64,000 nt of DNA from Bacteroidales bacterium (GCA_017471085.1 JAFUWW010000009.1:1-64000), one strand, 5' to 3'. Positions 52,319 to 60,976 are shown, counted from the first letter of the stretch. The notes: a model not told the origin generated them from the sequence alone. Numbers and translations: made by a program.

Positions 52319-53104
52319 ATGAAATCTGTCGTTACATCTGCCTTGGTTGCAGCGGTTCTGTTGCTTACCCTGTCCGGGCCGGCCTGCCGGGCACAGGTCT
52401 ATGCCGATTCATCCACCCGGCTGGACAAGTATCTCGTTCCCGCCGCCACTCCTTCAGCCACCCCGGACGAGCAGGGTTTCCTGGGCCGCTGGATGCTGCT
52501 GGAGCCCATCAGCAAACCCAACCGCTCCAACACTGTTTTCACGGACAGCTATCTCCGCGAAGTGTTCGGTGTGGAGTATTTTAAAGGCCAGCTGGGAGAC
52601 ATCCTGCCCAAGGACGGTTCCAAAGTGAAGATTACCGTGGAGTATCAGCCGCCCGTGAAACTGGACGGCGGAAGGCCGATGTTCCCGATGGAAGAACCCG
52701 TCTATGAGAAGAAAACCGTGAAACTGCAGTGGCACGCGATGGACAGCAAGATGCCCAACGTGAAGCTTTTCCGCTTCGCCACCAACCTCACTGAAGACCG
52801 CTACGGTATCATTTTCTGGGCCGTGACCGTCGTCAACTGCGAAGAGGACATTCCCGGCGTGCGCCTGGCAGTGGGCTCCAACGCCGCTTCCATGTGGTGG
52901 GTCAACGGCGAAGAGGCCCTGCTCCTGTCGGGAGACCGCCGCCGCGTGATGGACGATGGCGCCTCCCGGCGCCTGACCCTCAAAAAAGGCCGCAATGTGA
53001 TCTGGGGCGCCGTCATCAACGGCCCGGGCATGAGCGACTTCTGCGCCCGCTTCATCGACGAAGACGGCCACCCGGTCAAGAACATCACCCTTACCACAAA
53101 GTAA
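52319..53104 (+). CDS. Secreted jelly-roll protein paired with GH43
   Basis: A 261-residue exported protein with signal peptide at about 1-26 (ending CRAQ). The C-terminal part (MWWVNGEEALLLSGDRRR, then LTLKKGRNVIWGAVINGPGMSDF) has the pattern of galactose-binding-like or PA14-like jelly rolls found beside glycosidases. No catalytic motif recognised. It starts a two-gene unit with the GH43 enzyme 12 bases downstream, so a carbohydrate-binding or accessory role is inferred. Confidence 0.72.
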   Translation: MKSVVTSALVAAVLLLTLSGPACRAQVYADSSTRLDKYLVPAATPSATPDEQGFLGRWMLLEPISKPNRSNTVFTDSYLREVFGVEYFKGQLGDILPKDGSKVKITVEYQPPVKLDGGRPMFPMEEPVYEKKTVKLQWHAMDSKMPNVKLFRFATNLTEDRYGIIFWAVTVVNCEEDIPGVRLAVGSNAASMWWVNGEEALLLSGDRRRVMDDGASRRLTLKKGRNVIWGAVINGPGMSDFCARFIDEDGHPVKNITLTTK

Positions 53105-53116
53105 TTCCAGGACACC

Positions 53117-54556
53117 ATGAAGACACGCAATATCCTTCTTGCAGGCGCTTTCGCCCTTGTTTGTACCCATGCAGCAGCCCAGGTGGGCAAGCCTTATATC
53201 CACGATCCTTCCACCATCATGGAATGTGACGGAAAGTACTATACCTTCGGAACCGGCGGAGGAGGCCTGATTTCGGCCGACGGCTGGGTCTGGGAAAGCG
53301 GTGCGGTACGTCCCGGCGGCGGTGCGGCACCGGACGCCATCAAGATCGGGGACCGCTATCTGGTAGGCTACAGTTCCACGGGAGGCGGTCTGGGAGGCGG
53401 ACACGCAGGCCGAATCCTCACCATGTGGAACAAGACCCTGGACCCCTCCTCCCCTGATTTCGCTTTCACCGAGCCCGTCGAGGTCGCCCACTCCGAAATG
53501 GACGAGGACTGCGACGCCATCGACGTAGGCTTCCTGATGGACGACAACGGCCGGCTGTTCTGCACGTACGGCACTTATTTCGGCAATATCCGGCAGGTAG
53601 AACTGGACCCGGCCACCGGCGCACGCCTGGCAGGGAGCGAACCCATTGACGTAGCCATCGACTGCGAGGCCTCCACCATGATGTACCGGGACGGCTGGTA
53701 TTACCTGCTGGGCACCCACGGCACCTGCTGCGACGGCGTCAACTCCACCTACAACATCGTCGTCGGCCGTTCCCGCAGCCCGTACGGACCGTTCCTGGAC
53801 AACGTGGGACGTGACATGCTCCAGGGAGGCGGCAAAATGGTCATCGCCGCCGAGGAGCGCCTCTTCGGAGCCGGCCACTTCGGCCGCTATATCGTGGAAC
53901 CGGGGGTGGAGAAGATGTCCCTCCACTTCGAGGCCGACCTGGACCGCAGCGGACGCAGCGTCCTGGCCATCCGTCCCATCCTCTGGCGCGACGGCTGGCC
54001 CGAAGCCGGAGAAATCCTCAAGGACGGCAACTATAAGATCCTCTCCCGCCGCAGGGGATATGCCCTGGAACTCACCGTCGACTTCGTCCGTGCCCAGGGC
54101 GGCATGCGCGGATTCTTCGGCCGCCAGGACGATACCATCGTCATCGTGGAAGACCAGAAACTCTCCGAGGTGATTGACGGCTGGCCTGCGGGAACCATTC
54201 CCGTCCGGACCAACGATTACATGGCCCGTCCCCATCAGAAATGGACCATCGAGGCTGTTCCCGAAGCCGGAGGCTATCTGGGAGGCCCGTACTATAAGAT
54301 TGTCATTGAAGGCACCGGCCGTGCCCTGGCCGCGGCCGAAGGCGCAGAACTCGTGACCGTACCGGCATTTACCGGTGCCGACGAGCAGCTCTGGCAGATT
54401 GACCAGCTCACCGACGGCACCTACCGCATCATGCCCAAAGCCATCCCCGGCTGTTCCGAGCGGCTCTGCCTGTATTCGGTGGCGGACAGCACTCCCACCC
54501 TGGCCAAGTTCGACTTCAACAGCGACAATGCCAAGTGGGACCTCAAACTGCACTGA
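53117..54556 (+). CDS. GH43-family glycosidase with C-terminal lectin-like domain
   Basis: A 479-residue secreted enzyme. Signal peptide at 1-21, then a five-bladed beta-propeller of the GH43 type: catalytic-base region HDPSTIMECDGKYYTFGT, a middle DAIDVGFLMDDNGRLFCTYG blade with the pKa-modulating Asp, and the candidate general acid Glu in DCEASTMMYRDGWYYLLGT. The last ~130 residues look like a ricin-type or GH43-associated binding domain (WTIEAVPEAGGYLGGPYYKIVIEGTGRAL). Probably an arabinanase/arabinosidase-like enzyme; the substrate is not certain. No SusCD pair is adjacent. Confidence 0.87.
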   Translation: MKTRNILLAGAFALVCTHAAAQVGKPYIHDPSTIMECDGKYYTFGTGGGGLISADGWVWESGAVRPGGGAAPDAIKIGDRYLVGYSSTGGGLGGGHAGRILTMWNKTLDPSSPDFAFTEPVEVAHSEMDEDCDAIDVGFLMDDNGRLFCTYGTYFGNIRQVELDPATGARLAGSEPIDVAIDCEASTMMYRDGWYYLLGTHGTCCDGVNSTYNIVVGRSRSPYGPFLDNVGRDMLQGGGKMVIAAEERLFGAGHFGRYIVEPGVEKMSLHFEADLDRSGRSVLAIRPILWRDGWPEAGEILKDGNYKILSRRRGYALELTVDFVRAQGGMRGFFGRQDDTIVIVEDQKLSEVIDGWPAGTIPVRTNDYMARPHQKWTIEAVPEAGGYLGGPYYKIVIEGTGRALAAAEGAELVTVPAFTGADEQLWQIDQLTDGTYRIMPKAIPGCSERLCLYSVADSTPTLAKFDFNSDNAKWDLKLH

Positions 54557-54600
54557 CGGATCACTGGTAAAAAGACTGCCCGGAACCAAAAGACAAAGAA

Positions 54601-54663
54601 ATGAAACTGAAAAGAGCACTTGGCATCACCGGCTATGCGGCCAAGAATCTGTGCCGCGACGGT
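54601..54663 (+). pseudogene. Possible truncated 5' gene remnant
   Basis: An ATG with an AAAGAA purine tract 6 bases upstream opens a frame reading MKLKRALGITGYAAKNLCRD, after which it runs into the antisense of the DcuB gene. The first ~20 codons look coding-like, but no complete gene can fit. It may be the beginning of a lost gene cut by rearrangement, or chance. Confidence 0.3.
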
Positions 54664-56037
54664 CTACTGTACGAAACTGGCAAAATACCCGGCGAACAAG
54701 ACATTCGTGATCAGGTAGCCGATGATGGTTGCCACGATTACGCTGATCAGGCCCGGCATCATGAAACTGTGATTCAGGAGATACTTGCCGATGACGGTGG
54801 TTCCTGAACGGTCGAAGTTCACGGTGGCGATATCGGACGGGTAGTTGGGGATGAAGAAATAGCCGTAGACGCTGGGAAGGACACCCAGCAGCACCGGACC
54901 GGCAATGCCCAGCTCATAGGCCAGCGGCAGCATGGCGACCACCACGGCGCCCTGGCTGTTGATGAGCACGGACACCAGGAAGAACACCACTGCGATGCTC
55001 CACGGGTAGCTGGTTACCAGATCGGCCAGCATGAGCTTCATCTGGTCCAAGTAGTTTCCGAAATAAGTATCGGCCAGCCAGGCGATACCATAGATGGCCA
55101 CCACGGCCACCATGCCGGACTGCCACACGGCGCCGGCTACCGCCTTCTTGGGAGAAGCCTTGCAGAACATGATGTTGCAGGCGGCTGCCATGAGCATGAT
55201 GATCTGGATGCAGATGTTCATCTTGGGAAGGGCGATCCGGTCGGCCAGGGTCTCGTCTCCCACGTGGATCATCTGGCAGAAAGCGAAGCCGACGATGATC
55301 AGGAGGGCCCCCAGGAAGATGAACACGGAAGCCTTGGCTTCCTTGGTGATCACCTTGTCCAGGGTGGTGGCGGAGTTGCCGTACATGTAGGCATATTGCT
55401 CCGGGTCGGACTTTCTCTTCAGGAATTCAGGGTCTTTGTCCAGGTCTTTTCCGCGCTTGTAGGAAGCGGCGGCGGCGCACATGAGACCGCAGACACAGGC
55501 AGGGATGGTGACCATGAGCACCTGAGGGATGCTGACCATGAAACCGTTGGCGTTGGAGATGGTGACGAAAGCCACCACGGCGGCAGCGATGGGAGAACAG
55601 GTGATGCCCACCTGGGAAGCCACGGAAGAAACACCGCAGGGACGCTCCGGACGGATTCCCTTCTTGAGGGCGATGTCACAGATGATGGGCATGATGGTGT
55701 AGACCACATGGCCGGTACCCACCAGCACGGTAAGGAAGAAGGTCACGAGGGGCCCCAGGAAGGTAATATGCTCCGGATGTTTGCGGAGCATCTTCTCCGC
55801 AATCTGGATCATCCAGTCCATACCGCCCGATGCCTGCAGCGTACCGGCGCAGGTGACGGCGGCGATGATGATGTAGATGACATCCGTAGGAGGGGTGCCG
55901 GGCTTAAGGCCGAAGCCGAAGACCAGGATAGCCAGGCCGATGCCGGAGATGGCGCCGAGGGCGAGGGACCCGTAGCGGGAACCCACATAGAGAGCTGCCA
56001 GAACGATCAGCAGCTCGATAATCATGGTAAAAGTCAT
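54664..56037 (-). CDS. dcuB: Anaerobic C4-dicarboxylate transporter, DcuA/DcuB family
   Basis: A 457-residue transporter with about 12 helices. Family features: LLIVLAALYVGSRYGSLALGAISGIGLA at the start, GTGHVVYTIMPIICDIALKKGIRPERP, and PNYPSDIATVNFDRSGTT near the end. It exchanges fumarate/aspartate for succinate in anaerobic respiration, which fits a gut Bacteroidales. Preceded by a PCC-domain gene 6 bases upstream on the same strand. Confidence 0.93.
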   Translation of the reverse strand: MTFTMIIELLIVLAALYVGSRYGSLALGAISGIGLAILVFGFGLKPGTPPTDVIYIIIAAVTCAGTLQASGGMDWMIQIAEKMLRKHPEHITFLGPLVTFFLTVLVGTGHVVYTIMPIICDIALKKGIRPERPCGVSSVASQVGITCSPIAAAVVAFVTISNANGFMVSIPQVLMVTIPACVCGLMCAAAASYKRGKDLDKDPEFLKRKSDPEQYAYMYGNSATTLDKVITKEAKASVFIFLGALLIIVGFAFCQMIHVGDETLADRIALPKMNICIQIIMLMAAACNIMFCKASPKKAVAGAVWQSGMVAVVAIYGIAWLADTYFGNYLDQMKLMLADLVTSYPWSIAVVFFLVSVLINSQGAVVVAMLPLAYELGIAGPVLLGVLPSVYGYFFIPNYPSDIATVNFDRSGTTVIGKYLLNHSFMMPGLISVIVATIIGYLITNVLFAGYFASFVQ

Positions 56038-56043
56038 ATGGTT

Positions 56044-56505
56044 TTAGAATTTATACAAGTTAAGCCCTGTTTCCGGATCCTGGTACCGGCCGACGGAAGT
56101 GAGGAGATAGCCTTCCACGAAAAGCTCGCAGGCACCGTTGATGCGCGCATCCAGCAGGTGTCCGCCGATGCAGGTATAGTCCCTGCGGCTGGCGGTGATG
56201 TGCAGGTGCAGATAGGGTTTCCCGTCTTTTTCTGAGATATTGCCGGTGAGGTTGGTGATTTCCATCTGCTCCTCGAAGGTTTTGTCTACATACTTGAGGG
56301 TGGCAGGGTCCAGGAAGCGGAACGTAGCGCTGTTGACGGCGCCTAACCCGCTGATCTTTCCGGCATAAATATTCTTTTCCTTACAAAAGGCGGTGAGGGC
56401 CTCCACAACGCTTACATGGTTGTCCAGGCTCAGGATATAACGTTTGATACCCAGGGTGCCCGCGTTAAGGAGCGCCTTCTCTTCTACTTCGGTGTACTTA
56501 TACAT
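56044..56505 (-). CDS. PCC-domain (DUF296) protein
   Basis: A 153-residue PCC/DUF296 domain protein. Seen: RYILSLDNHVSVVEALTAFCKEK, ISGLGAVNSATFRFLD and the metal-ligand-like HLHITASRRDYTCIGGHLLDA. The fold is shared with plant AT-hook regulators, but bacterial members are thought to bind metal or a small ligand. It is the first gene of a unit with dcuB, so a regulatory role linked to dicarboxylates is possible but unproven. Confidence 0.87.
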   Translation of the reverse strand: MYKYTEVEEKALLNAGTLGIKRYILSLDNHVSVVEALTAFCKEKNIYAGKISGLGAVNSATFRFLDPATLKYVDKTFEEQMEITNLTGNISEKDGKPYLHLHITASRRDYTCIGGHLLDARINGACELFVEGYLLTSVGRYQDPETGLNLYKF

Positions 56506-56554
56506 AGTTGGATAATTAGGTTTGTAAAGATAGTGATTTTTGGCATAGAAAATG

Positions 56555-56562
56555 TATCTTTG
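56555..56562 (+). promoter_or_regulatory. -7 box for the gene at 56584
   Basis: TATCTTTG, 21 bases before the ATG at 56584; divergent from the PCC-dcuB unit. Confidence 0.6.
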
Positions 56563-56583
56563 TGGGCTGAAATTATTTATTTG

Positions 56584-57570
56584 ATGAAAAAGATTGTAGC
56601 TTTATCAGCCGCTTTGCTGGCTTATATCGGCCTGCAGGCCCAGGGAATCCGGACCAACTACCGGTCGGAGGGCATGACCCACATCTCCACGGAATACGAA
56701 TTGCTGGAAGCCGCCGGCATCCCTGTCTGGACACGGGTGGAACTGGTGGGTTTTCCGGACGGGTCCACCATGTACCTGCTGTATATGAACCTGGAGCAGA
56801 AGAATTCCACCGTGGTACCCAAAGGTGTGAAGATGGCCGTTACGCTCTCGAACGGAAAGATTGTCCGCCTGGAGCAGATCGGCCAGGATTCGGCCACCAA
56901 GCGCCGGCTGGACAGCGGTGTTTTCTGGAACCGGCTCAAATACGCCGTGGAAGCTTCGGACATGGAGAAGATGGTGCGCGGGGTCAAGTCCATCGATATC
57001 GTAACCGGCTGGGACCCGGACGATTACGTACAGGCCTCCTTTGCCGATGACGCCTTCGGCACCTTGCTCAAGCGCCACTGCGAAGCCATCCTGACGGCCG
57101 CAGAAAACACCATCGACCTGAAAGCCACGGTGGCCGGCTACACCGACAATCTCAACAGCGTCATGATCACCGCTGAGCCGCTCGTGGGCAAAGGCGACCG
57201 CTTCGTGTACAACATCATCCTGTCGCACCTGTATTACAAGAACACCAATACGGAGGACATCGACCTGGCCTTCATGATCGGCACGGAAGACTCCTACCAC
57301 GTGGAATACGATGCCGCCGTGCGGTTCACCCTCAAGGACGGTTCCGTAATCGAACTGAACCAGACCCGGGACGATACGAATTTCGTCTATGTTTTCCCTT
57401 CCATGGAAGACCTCGCCCGCATGGCCGGCGGTATCGACTCCATCTCCATCGTCCATGAAGACGGCGTGGTAACGGACACGTTCGTCCAGCCCCTGAAAGA
57501 AGAAGAACTCAGTTTTGCAGATGTAGTGAACCAGGAACTTCAGCTCCTTCTTTCCCTTTCGCAACGCTAG
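56584..57570 (+). CDS. Secreted protein with two similar halves, unknown
   Basis: A 328-residue exported protein with signal peptide at 1-20 (LQAQ). Two similar halves are visible: GVKMAVTLSNGKIVRLEQ...MEKMVRGVKSIDIVTG and AAVRFTLKDGSVIELNQT...MEDLARMAGGIDSISIV, so the domain is duplicated. Each half looks like a small beta-rich periplasmic domain. I do not recognise the family. The long upstream open frame is antisense of the PCC gene; the ATG at 56584 sits 21 bases after a -7 box. Confidence 0.8.
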   Translation: MKKIVALSAALLAYIGLQAQGIRTNYRSEGMTHISTEYELLEAAGIPVWTRVELVGFPDGSTMYLLYMNLEQKNSTVVPKGVKMAVTLSNGKIVRLEQIGQDSATKRRLDSGVFWNRLKYAVEASDMEKMVRGVKSIDIVTGWDPDDYVQASFADDAFGTLLKRHCEAILTAAENTIDLKATVAGYTDNLNSVMITAEPLVGKGDRFVYNIILSHLYYKNTNTEDIDLAFMIGTEDSYHVEYDAAVRFTLKDGSVIELNQTRDDTNFVYVFPSMEDLARMAGGIDSISIVHEDGVVTDTFVQPLKEEELSFADVVNQELQLLLSLSQR

Positions 57571-57574
57571 CGTG

Positions 57575-57604
57575 TTGCCATTTGCCGATTTTTCACTATC
57601 TTTG
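57575..57604 (+). promoter_or_regulatory. Promoter of tRNA-Arg
   Basis: TTG at 57575-57577, 19 bases, then TATCTTTG at 57597-57604: a good Bacteroidota -33/-7 pair 17 bases before the tRNA. Confidence 0.7.
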
Positions 57605-57621
57605 CATTTCCAATCAAGGAT

Positions 57622-57695
57622 GGTTCCGTAGCTCAGCTGGATAGAGCAACAGCCTTCTAAGCTGTGGGTCTTGGGTTCGAATCCCAACGGAATCA
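57622..57695 (+). tRNA. tRNA-Arg (anticodon TCT)
   Basis: A complete cloverleaf: acceptor GGTTCCG with CGGAATC (one G-U), D arm GCTC/GAGC, anticodon stem ACAGC/GCTGT with loop CTTCTAA (anticodon TCT, Arg), T arm TTGGG/CCCAA with TTCGAAT, discriminator A. CCA is not encoded. It reads AGA (and AGG by wobble). Confidence 0.97.
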
Positions 57696-57777
57696 CAAAA
57701 ATTTATTTTTGATGATTGGCCCGTGGCAGGGTCGGGGATGTGACCCGAAAGGGTCAAATCCCAACGGAATCACAAAA
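57680..57777 (+). repeat. 21-bp direct repeat of the tRNA-Arg 3' end
   Basis: Positions 57680-57700, the T-loop end and acceptor of tRNA-Arg plus 5 flanking bases, recur exactly at 57757-57777. Looser similarity begins a few bases earlier. The 56 bases between hold a TGACCC-GAAA-GGGTCA hairpin (57741-57756). It looks like a scar of a tRNA-targeting integrative element, or a partial tRNA duplication. Confidence 0.8.
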
Positions 57778-57785
57778 TAATATCC

Positions 57786-58553
57786 ATGAAAATTGCCATC
57801 ATAGGTGCGGGAAACATGGGTGGCGCTACGGCGCTGGGCCTTTCCCGTTTTTGCCCCGGGGTGGAAATCACCGTTACCGCCAAGCACCGGGAAACCCTGG
57901 AAAAATACACCGCCATCGGCCTTAATGCCACTTTGGACAATGTCCAGGCGGCCCGGTGGGCCGATATCATCATCCTGGGCGTGAAACCCTGGCTGGTGAA
58001 AGAGGTGCTGGAGCCGATGCTCCCCCACTTTAAAGGGAAACTGCTGTTCTCCTTAGCCGCCGGTATTCCCGGAGAGCAGCTCAAAAAATGGGTGGCCGAT
58101 GTAGCACCGGAAGGCGTCTATACCGTTATCCCCAACCTGGCCATCGAGTTGGGTGAAAGCATGACTTTCGCGAACGAAGTTATCGGCACGGAATCTACCC
58201 GGAAGTGCCTCCTGGACCTTTTCAACACTGTAGGGAAGACCCTCCTGGTGAACGAAAAACAGCTGGGCGCCGGCATGATGGTGGCCTCCTGCGGAACCGC
58301 TTTCGCGCTGCGATATGCCAGGGCCGCCATGGAAGGCGGCGTGCAGCTGGGCCTGTATCCCGCCCAGGCGCTGGAAGCGGTCCTTCAAACTATCAAGGGA
58401 GCGGTGGATCTGGTAGACGCCCACGGCACCCATCCGGAGCAGGAGATTGACCGCGTAACCACCCCCGGCGGCATCACCATCCAGGGTCTCAACGCCATGG
58501 AAGAGGCCGGTTTCTCCAATGCCGTAATCCAAGGACTTATCAGCTGGAAATAA
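57786..58553 (+). CDS. proC: Pyrroline-5-carboxylate reductase
   Basis: A 255-residue ProC: last step of proline synthesis. N-terminal Rossmann loop GAGNMGGATALG, the WADIIILGVKPW segment, and the C-terminal dimer domain with the CGTAFALRYARAAMEGGVQLG and TTPGGITIQGLNAMEEAGF motifs. Slightly shorter than the 270-residue norm. It starts 8 bases after the duplicated tRNA end. Confidence 0.94.
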   Translation: MKIAIIGAGNMGGATALGLSRFCPGVEITVTAKHRETLEKYTAIGLNATLDNVQAARWADIIILGVKPWLVKEVLEPMLPHFKGKLLFSLAAGIPGEQLKKWVADVAPEGVYTVIPNLAIELGESMTFANEVIGTESTRKCLLDLFNTVGKTLLVNEKQLGAGMMVASCGTAFALRYARAAMEGGVQLGLYPAQALEAVLQTIKGAVDLVDAHGTHPEQEIDRVTTPGGITIQGLNAMEEAGFSNAVIQGLISWK

Positions 58554-58631
58554 GGTATTTCCGGACCAGCGGTTTTGGCAGTACGGCCATTTTTTCGTAA
58601 ATTGGCCGAAAATAACTGAGCCTTAACCGTT

Positions 58632-59642
58632 ACGAGACCGTCCATAACCCTTCTTACCTCCCTGCTGCTATCCGCACTGGTCCTTTCCGGCTGCGGCACT
58701 TCCCGCATGGCCGTCCAGGGCGAGGAAGGCTTCAAATTCTGGCTGGAGCGCAGCTATGAGTCCGAGGGGTATCAGCAGGACCGCGTGATGCTGGTGGATC
58801 CGCAGGGGGATGCCATGCTCATCCGGAAACTGGACACGGCCTTTGTAAAACTGGCTTCGGCCTTTTTCCACCAGGACCTGCCCCAGGCCGTATCGGACAG
58901 GGAAAGAAAGGCCGGAGAGGCCGATTTCAAAATAGGGAAAACCTATTCCCTTGATAACGAACTGCTGCTGGAACAGTTTGCCGATATCCTCCGCCGGAAC
59001 TATCCTGCCATTTCGCCGTACATCGGGGAAGAGCATAGATGGTCTCCCGAGGCTAGAGTCTATAATCTGTATGGCTATTGGCACCGCCTGTGGAGAAGGT
59101 TCGCCGGAAAGCAGCAGGACTTTCCCATTCCCGTTTTCATGCGTAGCAAACTGCTCATGTGCCTGGCCTGCGGGTGGACTTCCCGCTACTGTATAACCGG
59201 GACGGAAGAAACTCTGAAAGAGAGGATTATGAGCTATCCCGACCATAGCCTGCAAATCCACGAACTCTTTGCCGAAAGCTATGTCCTGAACCAGGGAAAC
59301 CTATATATGACGCTTCTTTCCTGCGAGAATGTGCTCACCGGCCAGCCCCACCGGTCAGAGCGGGAATTCGATCCGCTCCAGCAGAAACTCTCCTACATCC
59401 GGAACGACTCAAAACCGCTGGGCGACAACTATGGCGCCTGGTACCATTTCTTCGGCATCGCCCTCTATGGCATGCTCCGGCCGCAGTTTGTCTCCACCTT
59501 TGTGGCCAATACGGAAAGCCTGGGCTCTTTCTTCATGGAAGGGCCGGACCCTCAGGAGACCCTCATAAATTATTACGGAGCCCTCTTTGGCAGGGAGCTC
59601 CGTAGAATCATCGAAAAAGGAAGCTGGCGGCACGCTCAATAG
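58632..59642 (+). CDS. Lipoprotein, unknown, apparent ACG start codon
   Basis: A 336-residue protein if read from ACG at 58632. Residues 2-21 then form a clear lipoprotein signal: RPSITLLTSLLLSALVLSGC. The first in-frame ATG (58707) lies after the lipobox and would give a signal-less 311-residue protein. An in-frame stop at 58617 excludes a longer form. The body is rich in aromatics (RVYNLYGYWHRLWRRF, YGAWYHFFGIALYGM) with no recognised domain. Either ACG initiates translation, or the gene is losing function through an ATG-to-ACG change, or there is a sequencing error. It overlaps the GDPD gene end by seven bases. Confidence 0.7.
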   Translation, partial: TRPSITLLTSLLLSALVLSGCGTSRMAVQGEEGFKFWLERSYESEGYQQDRVMLVDPQGDAMLIRKLDTAFVKLASAFFHQDLPQAVSDRERKAGEADFKIGKTYSLDNELLLEQFADILRRNYPAISPYIGEEHRWSPEARVYNLYGYWHRLWRRFAGKQQDFPIPVFMRSKLLMCLACGWTSRYCITGTEETLKERIMSYPDHSLQIHELFAESYVLNQGNLYMTLLSCENVLTGQPHRSEREFDPLQQKLSYIRNDSKPLGDNYGAWYHFFGIALYGMLRPQFVSTFVANTESLGSFFMEGPDPQETLINYYGALFGRELRRIIEKGSWRHAQ

Positions 59643-60976
59643 CCCAGGCGCTCCAACGTAGCCACCGGATCCGGAACCGTGGCAGGGGCCGACGGGCTGC
59701 GGAGCCCATGGTCCAGCAGGTAGCGGAGGGTAAGGTCCGAGCGGTTGGTGAAAAAGCCGTCGGAACGGGAAGTCTGCTCCTGCATCTGCTCCACGGAGTC
59801 GAAAGAATAAGGATGGTTGAGCATGCCGGCCTTGCGCACCAGGGCGGCCTGCCAGGCATGGTTCAGCTCCGAGTAATTGTTGGGTTCACCGGAAATGGAC
59901 GGTCCGCTGATACTGGCGCCGTTGGCCTTGGCCCAGTCCAGGATGGCCTGGAAACCTTCCGGGGTATCCAGGTTGCCGCCGGGAATCTCTTCCGGGCAAG
60001 GCGGCCACAGTAGGAAACACATGGGAAGTTTTCCCTTGAAAACGGCATGGGCTCTCACCAGGGACGCCGGAGAGAAGGTTTGCAGGATCACCTTGCCGGC
60101 GGTCTTCCCCACCTGCACCTTGCCATCCTTGTAGAATTCCTTCTCCGTTGCCGGAGCGGTGATGATGTTCCAGCCGGCGGCATCCAGGATGTCGTACACC
60201 CGCTGCTCCATGTCCTCCGGATTCACCTCCGGTTCCTTGAATTCGATATAGATGCCGGGCCGATGGCCTCCGTCGGCGGGATCTGCCTCATAGGCATGCA
60301 GGAAGTCATACTCCAGCATTTCCATGTATTTTCCGCCCTCAGCGGCCGTGGAGCGAATATCGGAGAGGGTTTTCCCTTTGCAGGAAGCCTTGAGTTTCCA
60401 GGGCAATACGCGATGCCCCTCCGCATCCCGGTGGAGCCGCTTTCCCTCGGCATAGGCAATCTGGTCCTGCAGGGCCGATACATACTGGCTGCCCGCAAAG
60501 GCTTCGCGCGCCTGCTCCCCACGGGCGGCATTGAACCAGGAACCGGCATCCAGCATGAGCAGTTCCGCATAATAGTAGGAGGCGGCGAAATAGGGTTTGA
60601 ACGATTCCCGGTCCAGGGACAGCTGCTCATCGGCATCGGCCTGGGAGAAGCCCAGGGACAGGTAGAACTCCCTCCGCGAAGCGGGCACTTCGGCCCCGAA
60701 GACCTCCTCGATGTTGGTGGTGCGGGTAAGGTTCACGTCGTGATTGGCCAGGATGATGCCGTCCTTGGTGCACTGGAGGTCGCTTTCCAGATAGTCCACA
60801 CCCATTTCCCGGGCCCAGCGCCAGGCGCTTTCGGTCTCTTCCGGGGCCCAGTAGGTGGAGCCGCGGTGCGCCATCACGGCATATCCGGGGACATTCCTGT
60901 TCACTTCCAAAGTTTCCGTCTTCCCTCCGGCACAGGAAACCAGTGCCAGGAGAACTAAGAATCGACCTGTTTTCAT
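59636..60976 (-). CDS. Glycerophosphodiester phosphodiesterase lipoprotein
   Basis: A 446-residue GDPD-family lipoprotein with lipobox VSC near residue 15. Catalytic motifs: MAHRGSTYWAPEETESAW, ESDLQCTKDG, ILANHDVNLTRTTN, and later IYIEFKEPE. A large insert between residues 100 and 215 (Tyr/Ala-rich) is typical of Bacteroidales members. It hydrolyses glycerophosphodiesters in the periplasm or on the surface. Its -7 box (TATTTTTG) lies about 20 bases before the ATG. Confidence 0.92.
   Translation of the reverse strand: MKTGRFLVLLALVSCAGGKTETLEVNRNVPGYAVMAHRGSTYWAPEETESAWRWAREMGVDYLESDLQCTKDGIILANHDVNLTRTTNIEEVFGAEVPASRREFYLSLGFSQADADEQLSLDRESFKPYFAASYYYAELLMLDAGSWFNAARGEQAREAFAGSQYVSALQDQIAYAEGKRLHRDAEGHRVLPWKLKASCKGKTLSDIRSTAAEGGKYMEMLEYDFLHAYEADPADGGHRPGIYIEFKEPEVNPEDMEQRVYDILDAAGWNIITAPATEKEFYKDGKVQVGKTAGKVILQTFSPASLVRAHAVFKGKLPMCFLLWPPCPEEIPGGNLDTPEGFQAILDWAKANGASISGPSISGEPNNYSELNHAWQAALVRKAGMLNHPYSFDSVEQMQEQTSRSDGFFTNRSDLTLRYLLDHGLRSPSAPATVPDPVATLERLGY

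Noticed and set aside
57701..57756. Second, degenerate tRNA after tRNA-Arg
   Set aside because: Only the 3' T-loop/acceptor part is repeated; no 5' acceptor strand or anticodon arm can be formed.
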